The notes under the pieces: model-generated
Seen by the model: only the letters and a program-made list of their open reading frames with translations
Told to the model about the DNA's origin: nothing
The model's database searches: none
NCBI GenBank assembly: GCA_903840165.1
Contig: CAIMEY010000029.1
Span: forward strand, 151,883 to 215,882
Reading direction: 5' to 3'
Origin: an uncultured Myxococcales bacterium
GTDB taxonomy: Bacteria; Myxococcota_A; UBA9042
Length of the DNA: 64,000 bases
Translations under genes and position numbers: made by a program
Shown here: one piece after another, positions 34,967-42,605 of the stretch
Numbering within the stretch: position 1 is the stretch's first letter
Layout of the letters: each line of letters opens with the position of its first letter

Positions 34967-36526
34967 CTAAAACCGATAGTGAATCCGCGCCGACACCATG
35001 CCAGCCCAATGCGCCGCCAGCGCCATCTGCCGATTGTCTAGGCCAGAAAGTGGAAACAAAATGCCGCTATGCAGGGCGATACCAAAGCCATCGCGGCTCC
35101 AATAGTCCACGCTGGGATCGATTTCGACACCCAAAGGCCGGGCCCCGCCGGGCGTGGAACTGGCATACAGCGCCGTGGAAGCCACTGCAGCTACACGCAA
35201 ATCAAGACGTCCGGCGCCAAAGTCCGCCCAGCGCCAGCGCGCGTGAGGCCGCAGGTAGGCCGCATCGGTGACCGTGCCTATCAGGTTGCGAAACAGAATC
35301 TCGTCGACGTGAAAATCTGGGTGGAAATGAAAGTCGTCGGCGCGGTTGTCATGGGGGACATTGACTTGACCGGCCAGGAAATCCCCAGGTTTTCCATAGG
35401 AAAGCAGACCATTGCCCGGTGGCGAAAAGCCCGGCGCCGGATCGCCTGAAGCCACGCCCGCATCGACGCCAATGCCCAGACCCTGCTGCAAATTGCCCCA
35501 TTCTTGTTGCAGTGCAGCACCCCATTGCTGCGCCTGCACAGAGGTTCGGTACAGAACGCCCGGCATGAGACTCGGCTGGTCGACTTGGGACCACAGGTAG
35601 GCGCCTTCCAACTCAATCCTCCAGTTTTCCTGGACATAGCGCAACCAAAGGTCACTCGCAGCGGCGCGAAGATGGCGAGGAATCGCTTGGGCCGCAGTAG
35701 GTTGCACAACTGAGGTGGGAAATGCCACATCCTGCCACTGATAGCTGCCCGACAGGCCGTAGTCCAAGGTCGACTGACCCGCCGATAAACGCCGTAAAAT
35801 CGCATCCTTGCCCCGCCACTGCAGGAGTGCCACCGTCGCTGAGCGCACATCGCTTTGCGGGTCGAGGTCTAAGAAACGCCCGGTTGCCTGGGCTTGGGAC
35901 TGGACGCTAACACCTGAGAAATCATAGGCAACTGCAAGCAAATGGCCAAAGAGCGGACTGACCAGGGCGATGCGGTCGGCGGCGTCCCCGGTATTGCAAT
36001 CGGCACAATCGCCACCGTGGCTCAGCAGGCCCATCCCCCAGTGACTGCCCATGCGTCCGGCGGCCAAAACACCAAAGGGCAGAAGCACTTCGCCCCAGGC
36101 ACGCCGCAGGACGACCGTTGTTGCTTCGCCCGTGCCCGCCGTTCCAGCTGGCGCATTGTTGAGCACATCTAGGCGCATACGAAAGGCCACCTGCCCGCCC
36201 GGCGCGTGCACCGCAACGTCGCTGCGCCCGCGAAAATCGGTGCGGTAAAGCCACTGGCCTTTGGGGTCGCTGAGCGGCACGGCGAACAACAGCGCGCCCG
36301 AAGGCGTGGGGCCGCGGTCGAGGTCGAAATTGTATAACCCCTCGCTGCGCATCCGAAAATCGCCATGCACATCGACCCAGGTTGCCGGCCGATTCTGCAG
36401 GCCAACACCCAGTTCGCCAAAGGTCGCAGCACTTGGGTCCAGCGGATCCCAGGCCAGGGCCAGAGCCGGCCACACCAAGTTGGCCACCATAGCAAATGCT
36501 ATCCAGTTCAAACGGTTGTGACTCAT
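34967..36526 (-). CDS. Outer-membrane barrel protein, possibly TIGR04551 family
   Basis: Exported protein of 519 residues, signal peptide WIAFAMVANLVWPALALA. It shows long amphipathic strands typical of a large barrel (VDVHGDFRMRSEGLYNFDLD, LRRAWGEVLLPFGVLAAGRMG) and ends in HYRF. The segments HFHPDFHVDEILFRNLIGTV and GDCADCNTGDAADR recall a family known mainly from Myxococcales (TIGR04551); I recall the pattern but cannot verify the match. The ATG overlaps the stop of the hydrolase gene and follows GGGAGGGGCG, so it is in an operon with it. Function unknown. Confidence 0.7.
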   Translation of the reverse strand: MSHNRLNWIAFAMVANLVWPALALAWDPLDPSAATFGELGVGLQNRPATWVDVHGDFRMRSEGLYNFDLDRGPTPSGALLFAVPLSDPKGQWLYRTDFRGRSDVAVHAPGGQVAFRMRLDVLNNAPAGTAGTGEATTVVLRRAWGEVLLPFGVLAAGRMGSHWGMGLLSHGGDCADCNTGDAADRIALVSPLFGHLLAVAYDFSGVSVQSQAQATGRFLDLDPQSDVRSATVALLQWRGKDAILRRLSAGQSTLDYGLSGSYQWQDVAFPTSVVQPTAAQAIPRHLRAAASDLWLRYVQENWRIELEGAYLWSQVDQPSLMPGVLYRTSVQAQQWGAALQQEWGNLQQGLGIGVDAGVASGDPAPGFSPPGNGLLSYGKPGDFLAGQVNVPHDNRADDFHFHPDFHVDEILFRNLIGTVTDAAYLRPHARWRWADFGAGRLDLRVAAVASTALYASSTPGGARPLGVEIDPSVDYWSRDGFGIALHSGILFPLSGLDNRQMALAAHWAGMVSARIHYRF

Positions 36527-37479
36527 CGCCCCTCCCGCAAGAATTGGCCCAGGGCGCGGTTGGACTCGGCGACGGCTTCTAGCATGGGGAAGTGGCCGCA
36601 GCGCTCAAACCAGCGCACCCGGACGTCGGGCATGTCGCGTACAAGACGCTCTGCGAATTCTTCAAGAGCGACGCCATCTTGACGGCCCCAAAGGAGCAAG
36701 GTCGGCGCGGCGATTTGGCGGTATCGCCCTTGCATCGCCGCAAACCGTTCACCGCGCACCGCAGCCAAAGCCGCCGCCGTGGTGCCGGGGCGTTTGAGCG
36801 AAAACACCACGTCATCGAGCAGCTTTTGCGGCACACGGCTGGGGTCAAAGAAGGCCAGCACCAAGCGATCTTCCGGCCTTTCGTCATAGTAGAGCGCAAA
36901 CAGCGCTTCCCCGAGCCCAGGGACCATAGCCCAGCGGAAGAAAGCCGGAATTTGCTGGTCATAGGCCCAGGCATCGTACAGAGCAAGCCGGGTCACCCGC
37001 GTCGGTGCGCGCAAGGCCAAGGCCAGGGCCACGGAACAGCCCCAAGAGTGCGCAACCACAGCGGCTTTGTCGATTCCCAACTGGTCCAGCAGACCAAGGA
37101 CAATGCGGGCCTGGGCGTCGGGCGAGTAGTCGCCCTCAGGTCGGTCAGTCCAGCCGAAACCCTTGAGATCCAGGGAAATAAGCCGGTGGTCCTTGATCAG
37201 TTCCGGTTCGACCAAGCTCCACGTTTCCAGCGAACTGGCAAAACCGTGAATCAGCACGACCACGGGGCCCTGACCGACGTCGCGGTAGCGAACGCGCACG
37301 CCATCAATCACGTGAAAACTCGCGGCCTTGGGCTCACCTGGCATCGCGCCTTGATGGTGCGCCAAGCAGCCTGCCAGCGTAACAGCCGCAAGCAAGGCGG
37401 TGATCAGCCTTACCGTCAAAGGCCTCAGTGCAAACGCAAAACGTTGCAGCGCGGTGATCTTGCCAAGGGTTCTGATCAC
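36523..37479 (-). CDS. Lipoprotein alpha/beta hydrolase
   Basis: 318-residue alpha/beta hydrolase with a lipobox (LAGC at about residue 38) after a hydrophobic segment, so it is probably anchored to a membrane facing the periplasm. Catalytic features: oxyanion region VLIHGFASSLETW, nucleophile Ser in AHSWGCS, aspartate in LWGRQDG and histidine in CGHFPMLE. The GTG start overlaps the upstream lipoprotein stop (GTGA) and its own stop overlaps the barrel gene (ATGA). Substrate unknown; an ester or PHA oligomer is conceivable from location in the PHA locus. Confidence 0.85.
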   Translation of the reverse strand: MIRTLGKITALQRFAFALRPLTVRLITALLAAVTLAGCLAHHQGAMPGEPKAASFHVIDGVRVRYRDVGQGPVVVLIHGFASSLETWSLVEPELIKDHRLISLDLKGFGWTDRPEGDYSPDAQARIVLGLLDQLGIDKAAVVAHSWGCSVALALALRAPTRVTRLALYDAWAYDQQIPAFFRWAMVPGLGEALFALYYDERPEDRLVLAFFDPSRVPQKLLDDVVFSLKRPGTTAAALAAVRGERFAAMQGRYRQIAAPTLLLWGRQDGVALEEFAERLVRDMPDVRVRWFERCGHFPMLEAVAESNRALGQFLREGR

Positions 37480-38579
37480 TGACCGCCCCCGCTACCGATG
37501 CGCCGCACGCTGCTGCACTGAGAAAAATCATCTACATATTCAGTGCTTGCTGCATCTGCGGCCGCCACGGTGCCCAGGCATTCACTGACGAACAGCACCG
37601 ACCTCAGCGTCGACGGGATCATGCCGATCAAGCGGTCGACGCGCGTTCGCACCCGCAGCACGGGCAGCGTGCCCAGCGGCGCCAGGAGCGAGCCTTGGGC
37701 GTCGGCCTTGCTGGTCCAAGTCTCCGTGTACAGGACAGGCATACCCGTCGCGGTACCCGTGACACTGCTGGAAGTAGTCCACGCACTGCCTGTTTGCAAA
37801 GGGAATTGCAGCACGACCACCGGAGGCGTGTAGGTCAGTTCGGTCTTCTGCAGACCATCGGTCGGCGAGGCGACGCCTAGCAGGAGCAACGTCGAGTCCG
37901 TCACCTGAAAAATACCCAACAAGTCGCTGCTTTCTGCCAACTGCGAGACGTAGGTCGCGCCAGTGAAGGCGGCGGCATACCACGCGCCGGTGATGGGCAG
38001 TGTCTTGAGCTGTAAGTCATGGTCGCCAGTCAGGGTTTTTGCCAGATCCCACTGCAAGCTGCCGTCAGCCTGGGCAGCACCCGCAACGGCAAAGGTCGCA
38101 TTGCTGGCCGCGCGCCACTGCGCCGTCGCGCCGACAACCACGGGCATTTCAGCCCGGGTGACAACGCCGTCGTGATTGGGCACACAACTTCCTGGGATAA
38201 TTTGACTATCTGCAGGGGAACCATCTGCCGTGCCCACCCCTTGGTCGCCCTTGGCACCATCGGCCGTCGCCACGTCTGCGGACACGGAGCCATCGGTCGG
38301 GACGGCTGCCCCATCTTGGCCACCGGCGGTAGTACCGTCCGCATACTTGCTGCTATCATTGGAGAAGATGACGTCAGCCCCCGCGTTAGCCACAGGCGCG
38401 CAGGTGTGGTCGGCCTGGCAGACGCCACTGGCGCAATCGGCAGCCACCGTGCAGGCCGCGACACTACTAGCACTGCTGCAAGCGGACAGGCCTGCGCAGA
38501 ACAAGAGACCGATGGCGGTCAAGGCCTGATATCGCCCAAACCTACTGAATAAAAACTTGTTTTGCGTCAGCGCGTTCAT
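37476..38579 (-). CDS. Lipoprotein with Cys-rich and CVPNxDG motifs, paralogue B
   Basis: 367-residue predicted lipoprotein, lipobox LSAC. After it comes a Cys-rich stretch (CTVAADCASGVCQADHTC) typical of surface proteins of Myxococcota and related phyla, a long Asp/Gly/Ala linker, and CVPNHDGVVTRAEM, the same EF-hand-like motif as in the protein at 33976-34848, followed by a similar beta-rich domain. I chose the ATG at 38579 after GGGGTCTTG. The gene starts an operon with the hydrolase and barrel genes, divergent from phaR, with a likely PhaR box between them. Confidence 0.75.
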   Translation of the reverse strand: MNALTQNKFLFSRFGRYQALTAIGLLFCAGLSACSSASSVAACTVAADCASGVCQADHTCAPVANAGADVIFSNDSSKYADGTTAGGQDGAAVPTDGSVSADVATADGAKGDQGVGTADGSPADSQIIPGSCVPNHDGVVTRAEMPVVVGATAQWRAASNATFAVAGAAQADGSLQWDLAKTLTGDHDLQLKTLPITGAWYAAAFTGATYVSQLAESSDLLGIFQVTDSTLLLLGVASPTDGLQKTELTYTPPVVVLQFPLQTGSAWTTSSSVTGTATGMPVLYTETWTSKADAQGSLLAPLGTLPVLRVRTRVDRLIGMIPSTLRSVLFVSECLGTVAAADAASTEYVDDFSQCSSVRRIGSGGGQ

Positions 38580-38754
38580 CAAGACCCCGATCATCGGCAA
38601 CGGAGAGGTTGCTACGGTAGTCCGCCAGCGACGGCGGGGAAAGACCAGCACGCCAGGGCGGCTCGCTCTCCTAACACCAAAGTGCCTACTGCAGCGCAGC
38701 AACCGCGATGGCTGGACCAGGGTAACTGCCGCGATCCAAGGTGTCAAGCGTTTT

Positions 38755-38769
38755 TGTGCAGTGCAGCAA
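38755..38769. promoter_or_regulatory. Putative PhaR box upstream of phaR
   Basis: Reading on the minus strand, TTGCTGCACTGCACA, with core TGCA-C-TGCA. The same core with TTGCTGCA occurs at 39652-39667. PhaR regulators bind TGC-rich palindromes near phasin and phaR genes, so autoregulation is likely. It also lies in the divergent promoter region of the lipoprotein operon. Confidence 0.6.
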
Positions 38770-38875
38770 TTTCACTTCTTGCAGGCGCGAAGGCGGCGCT
38801 CTTGGGGCTTGCCCTGGCACCATCGGCCTGCTACAAGGCCTGATCGCAGCGACCTTCGATCGCGCGGAGCCTACT

Positions 38876-39631
38876 GTGATCGTCAAGAAATACGCCAACC
38901 GTCGCCTCTACGACTCAGCGCAGAGCCGCTATATTACGCTGGAGGAACTCGCGGGGAAGATTCGCGAAGGCCACGAGGTGCGTGTCGTCGATGCGACCAC
39001 AGACGCCGATCTTACCCAGACGACGCTGGCACAGATCATCCTGGAAGGCCGCGGCGCCGCTTATCTTTTGCCGATTCCGCTCCTGCAGCAATTGGTGCGC
39101 CTCCAAGACGACGCACTGGCCGAGTTCTTCGGCCGCTACCTGACCGTCGCCTTGGATACCTGGCTAAGGGCGCGGCAGACAAGTCAACAAGTTTCTCAAT
39201 GGAATCCGTGGCTTGGCCAAGCATTGCAGCAAGTGGGTCGCGTCGTCCCCGGTTGGCCCTTTAGCAGTGCAGCCCCCTCGCCTCCGCGTCCCTGGGGTTC
39301 GCCGTATGGGCCCGGCCAAGCGCCAGAAACCGCTTCGCCCGAGGCTAATTGGCAAGCATCCCAAGCAGCTGCACAGGCTGTGGCCCAGGCGGTCGCGCAG
39401 GCGGAGGCGGCCGATCGCGCCGATCTGCAAAAGGCTGCTGCGCAGTATGTCGCACAAAATCCTGATACAGTTGGTTTTTCTCAGCCTGGCCCCGCCGGCC
39501 CGTCCTCTGCACCTGCTCAGCCTCTGGCCGACGACCTAGCCGCCCTGCGCCGCGAACTGGCCGAGTTGCGCACCGCAGTTGCAGCAAACAAGCCCAAGCG
39601 TGGCCGACCGGCAAAGACAACTCCTAAATAA
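38876..39631 (+). CDS. phaR: PHA synthesis regulator PhaR
   Basis: Transcriptional regulator of PHA granule genes that senses granules by binding PHA. Residues 2-60 are the PhaR DNA-binding domain (IVKKYANRRLYDSAQSRYIT, EGHEVRVVDATTDADLTQTT), followed by the granule-associated domain. The C-terminal third is Ala/Gln/Pro-rich and ends in KPKRGRPAKTTPK, an AT-hook-like RGRP motif not usual in PhaR. The start is GTG at 38876 with CGGAGCCTACT before it; an upstream ATG frame lacks similarity. The protein has 251 residues. It is divergent from the lipoprotein operon and followed by the phasin gene. Confidence 0.9.
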   Translation: MIVKKYANRRLYDSAQSRYITLEELAGKIREGHEVRVVDATTDADLTQTTLAQIILEGRGAAYLLPIPLLQQLVRLQDDALAEFFGRYLTVALDTWLRARQTSQQVSQWNPWLGQALQQVGRVVPGWPFSSAAPSPPRPWGSPYGPGQAPETASPEANWQASQAAAQAVAQAVAQAEAADRADLQKAAAQYVAQNPDTVGFSQPGPAGPSSAPAQPLADDLAALRRELAELRTAVAANKPKRGRPAKTTPK

Positions 39632-39651
39632 AAACAGTGCTTTAAATTATT

Positions 39652-39667
39652 TTGCTGCAGTGCAACA
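39652..39667 (+). promoter_or_regulatory. Putative PhaR box upstream of phasin
   Basis: TTGCTGCAGTGCAACA, with core TGCA-G-TGCA; it matches the site at 38755-38769 read on the other strand. It lies just upstream of a TTGACA hexamer, where repressor binding would block the phasin promoter. Confidence 0.65.
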
Positions 39668-39675
39668 AAATTGTC

Positions 39676-39704
39676 TTGACAACAGCTCCAGGCGCGCCTA
39701 CCTT
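39676..39704 (+). promoter_or_regulatory. Putative phasin promoter
   Basis: TTGACA at 39676-39681 and TACCTT at 39699-39704, spaced 17 bases. The -10 is weak. It lies eight bases after the PhaR box and about 150 bases before the phasin ATG. Confidence 0.45.
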
Positions 39705-39857
39705 GAGGTTGTCGATGGGCGGGCGCCACGGTGGTGCCCAAAACCCGCCGACGGTTTGGCTCGCGACGAGCCCTGTCTTAGCGGAAGTTGCCTCGTTAAG
39801 TTGCGGACTTCCAGAGACAATCGAGGGCGCCCGTCGCCCTGCCTTCCAGAGGATGCC

Positions 39858-40346
39858 ATGGTGGACAAGACGACTTCCCAGAACAGCGCTAACCAGAACA
39901 CGACTTCGCAGCCGCAACAAAATGCTTCGGCCCAGCCGGAAGCAGCGACGCGCGGTGTGTTCCCGACCTTTGACCCGACCAGCCTGTTTGATGCCAGCAA
40001 GTGGCTGGATCCAAACAAGGTGGTTGAGGCCGTCCAGCAACTCGGCGGCCAGAACTGGTCGCAGGCGTGGGGCAACCTGCAGAACCAGTGGACCGCGCCG
40101 TACAAGCACGTGATCGACGAGCAAAAGCGCCTGATGGAAGCCCACTTGGGCCGCACTGCCGCGATGGAGACTCAGTGGTCGGCCGGCGAGCAGAAGGCCG
40201 TCGAACAGGTGCAGGCCGGTGTCGACGAAATGGCGCGTCTGACCAAGGCTGGCGTGCAGTACTGGGCGACACTGGCTGTGCAGAACCGCGCCAATGTCGG
40301 CGAATTGGTCAAGCGCATGAGCAACTTCGGCCAGACAGCTGCCTAG
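39858..40346 (+). CDS. Phasin-like PHA granule protein
   Basis: 162-residue protein with a Gln/Asn/Thr-rich N-terminus and a phasin-like helical body: WLDPNKVVEAVQQLGGQNWS, KHVIDEQKRLMEAHLGRTAA and VQAGVDEMARLTKAGVQYWA form amphipathic helices. It would coat PHA granules. The ATG follows CCAGAGGATGCC. It sits downstream of phaR and upstream of a PhaC-like gene, with a PhaR box and a promoter in front. Exact family is not certain since phasins diverge strongly. Confidence 0.75.
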   Translation: MVDKTTSQNSANQNTTSQPQQNASAQPEAATRGVFPTFDPTSLFDASKWLDPNKVVEAVQQLGGQNWSQAWGNLQNQWTAPYKHVIDEQKRLMEAHLGRTAAMETQWSAGEQKAVEQVQAGVDEMARLTKAGVQYWATLAVQNRANVGELVKRMSNFGQTAA

Positions 40347-40351
40347 TACAC

Positions 40352-40389
40352 GTAACCCCAAGTCCTTCACGGGTTACCGCAAAGGACTT
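40352..40389 (+). other. Interleaved inverted repeats after phasin (pseudoknot-like)
   Basis: GTAACCC (40352-40358) pairs with GGGTTAC (40371-40377); AAGTCCTT (40360-40367) pairs with AAGGACTT (40382-40389). The pairs interlock in the order a-b-a'-b', with linkers of one, three and four bases, so the transcript could form an H-type pseudoknot or two competing hairpins. It begins six bases after the phasin stop. It may be a terminator or an mRNA-stability element. Confidence 0.45.
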
Positions 40390-40661
40390 CGGCTTTGAGG
40401 TACCAGTTTCGGCACTCGCCAGTGTACCGGTCTCGCGCAGGCCCACAGACTGGCGACACGAGACGACCGCGTCGCGGTGGTTCCGCTCCAAGGGCCTTGT
40501 TGCCTAGGCGGAATCGCCGCGACGATGGTGTCTTTCTTATCAACGGCTTAGACCGCTGGCCAGCGCACACGCGCGTGAGCTTAACGGCGGGATGCCCGGC
40601 GATAATCCCTGCTAAATTAGACAGTTCACTCCTTGGATATCAACCCAGTACAGGTGAGCCC

Positions 40662-41705
40662 ATGTGGACCCCGATGCCCCCATCAGTCGCCAAGTTGCAC
40701 GAACACGGTCTGCTCGGTGACCGCGCGCCCAATCTGGCTGCAACGCCCAAAGACACTGTATTTATAGATGGTACTGCGAGCCTGTACCACTTCCGCCCCC
40801 AGGTCGCGACTTCGGGGCAAACCAACGCCAGCACGGCTGCGGCGCCGGTGCTCGTGGTGCCGTCGCTGATCAATCGCTGGTTTGTCGTAGACTTGCGCCC
40901 GGGCTTTAGTCTGTGCGAAGCCCTGGTGCAGGCGGGCCTGGACACTTGGTGCTTGGACTGGGGCGTGCCCGAGGCGGAAGACCGCTATATTACGTGGGAT
41001 GACCTCATCGATCGCCTGGATCGCATGGTGCGCCGGGTGCAGCGCGAGACGGGTGCGCCGCGGGTCTCCTTGCTCGGCTACTGCATCGGCGGCACGCTCT
41101 GTGCGGTAGAGACGGCACTTCATCCCGAGCGGATCGCGGGCCTCATCAACCTAGCAGGACCTTTCGATTTTTCAAAGATTGGCAAGTTGGGCCAGATGAC
41201 CCAACCGGCTTGGTTCGATGGCGACGCGATCGCCGCGGCGGGCAACATGGGTGCCAGCGAAATGCAGGCTGGTTTCCAGGCATTGCGCCCGACTGCTTCG
41301 ATCTCCAAGTGGATTCAGCTGGCCGATAAGTCCCATGATTCTAGGGCTGTCGAGAGCTTTCTCGCCCTGGAAGCTTGGGCCTCGGACAATATCCCGTTTC
41401 CCGCGGCGGCCTACGGCGTATGGATTCGCGATTTCTACCAAGGAAACAAGCTGATTGCCGGCGAGCATCGCGTCCACGGCCGTCAGGTCGACCTCAAGGC
41501 CATCACCTGCCCGGTGTTGACCGTGGTCACGGAGCGGGACGAGATCTGCCCGCCCCTGGCAGCCAAGGGGCTGCAATCGTGTGTAAGTAGTCAGGATTGT
41601 CAAACGCTGACGGTGCCGGGCGGCCACGTCGGCGCGGTGATTGGCCGCATGGCCAAGGTCCATCTTTATCCGCAAATGGCCGCTTGGTTGTTGGAGAAAT
41701 CATGA
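40662..41705 (+). CDS. Class III-like PHA synthase (PhaC-like) 2
   Basis: 347-residue PhaC-like protein with synthase box GYCIGG (nucleophile Cys141), PVLVVPSLINRWFVVDL, CLDWGVPEAEDRYITWDD and the C-terminal PGGHVGAVIG histidine loop; the Asp is in VVTERDEICPP. It is similar throughout to the protein at 30591-31667, so the two are paralogues. The ATG follows CAGGTGAGCCC; an upstream in-frame stretch of 89 codons has no similarity. Its stop overlaps the reductase gene (ATGA), so substrate supply and polymerisation are co-translated. A 315-base leader without gene precedes it, holding the interleaved repeats at 40352. Confidence 0.85.
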   Translation: MWTPMPPSVAKLHEHGLLGDRAPNLAATPKDTVFIDGTASLYHFRPQVATSGQTNASTAAAPVLVVPSLINRWFVVDLRPGFSLCEALVQAGLDTWCLDWGVPEAEDRYITWDDLIDRLDRMVRRVQRETGAPRVSLLGYCIGGTLCAVETALHPERIAGLINLAGPFDFSKIGKLGQMTQPAWFDGDAIAAAGNMGASEMQAGFQALRPTASISKWIQLADKSHDSRAVESFLALEAWASDNIPFPAAAYGVWIRDFYQGNKLIAGEHRVHGRQVDLKAITCPVLTVVTERDEICPPLAAKGLQSCVSSQDCQTLTVPGGHVGAVIGRMAKVHLYPQMAAWLLEKS

Positions 41706-42448
41706 AGCTCAGTGATCTCAAGATTATCGTCACCGGTGGCGCTGCCGGTATGGGTGCCCACTTTGCGCAGCAATTGCATGCTGCAGGTGCACAAGTAGCT
41801 GTTGGCGACGTCGACGAAGCACGGCTGGCCCTACTGCCGGCGGGGATCCATCGGCAGAGGCTCGATGTAAGCCAAGAGGCTGATTGCATTGCATTTGTCG
41901 CGTGGGCCGCAGCGCAGATGGGCGGGCTCAACGGTTTGGTCAACAATGCCGGAGTCTTGCGCGACGGACTGCTAGTCAAGAAGGACCGCACCACCGGTGC
42001 AGTTGTCAAGATGAGCCAGGAAAACTGGAACAAAGTCATTGGTATCAACCTGACTGGCGCCACCCTGATGGTGCGCGAGACGGTCGCTTGGATGGTCGAG
42101 AACGGCCAACGCCCGGGCGTCATCGTCAACATGTCGAGCATCGCCCGCCACGGCAACCGTGGTCAGTCCAACTACGTGGCCGCAAAGGCTTCTTTGGCCG
42201 CGAACACCGTCACTTGGAGCCGGGAGTTCGCGCCGTTTGGCATTCGCGTCTGTGCCGTAGCCCCGGGCATGGTCGACACGCCGATGACCCAAGGCATGAA
42301 TCCTAAGGCGCTAGAGGCCTTTATCGCGCAGATCCCCGTCGGTCGCATTGGCACGCCGGACGACCTATGGCTCGCTGTCAGATTCTGCATTGAATGCGAC
42401 TACTTCAACGGCCGCACCATGGACGTTGACGGCGGCTGCTCGTTCTAA
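41702..42448 (+). CDS. SDR-family acetoacetyl-CoA reductase-like (PhaB/FabG-like)
   Basis: Short-chain dehydrogenase of 248 residues: nucleotide motif VTGGAAGMG, NNAG at about 86, catalytic Ser in MSSIARHGN, and Tyr-x3-Lys in NYVAAKAS. The C-terminus MDVDGGCSF fits FabG-like enzymes. Overlap with phaC by four bases suggests it provides (R)-3-hydroxyacyl-CoA. The cofactor loop GDVDEARL has Asp after the strand, which in SDRs generally favours NAD(H) over NADP(H); this is inference. The frame is open upstream, but overlap and homology set the start here. Confidence 0.85.
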   Translation: MKLSDLKIIVTGGAAGMGAHFAQQLHAAGAQVAVGDVDEARLALLPAGIHRQRLDVSQEADCIAFVAWAAAQMGGLNGLVNNAGVLRDGLLVKKDRTTGAVVKMSQENWNKVIGINLTGATLMVRETVAWMVENGQRPGVIVNMSSIARHGNRGQSNYVAAKASLAANTVTWSREFAPFGIRVCAVAPGMVDTPMTQGMNPKALEAFIAQIPVGRIGTPDDLWLAVRFCIECDYFNGRTMDVDGGCSF

Positions 42449-42485
42449 AAGCGTAGGTCTTGGGCAGAACTCGCCGCAGCTAAGC

Positions 42486-42512
42486 GGACTTGGACACATT
42501 TTGGTCCAGTCC
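42486..42512 (+). terminator. Probable terminator hairpin after phaC-reductase operon
   Basis: GGAC-T-TGGAC and GTCCA-GTCC form a nine-pair stem with one bulged T and an eight-base loop. It lies 38 bases after the reductase stop. It is followed by TCTTGG rather than a T run. Confidence 0.4.
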
Positions 42513-42605
42513 TCTTGGTCTGCGGCGCTGCCGTTTTTGCCCTTCGTTTGCTAGGGTCGACACTGGGTCAAGCACGGCCGGTCCAGGCCAGGCGTAAGGA
42601 CACGA

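Noticed and set aside
36592..37482. 296-codon plus-strand frame
   Set aside because: Antisense to the alpha/beta hydrolase with intact catalytic triad.
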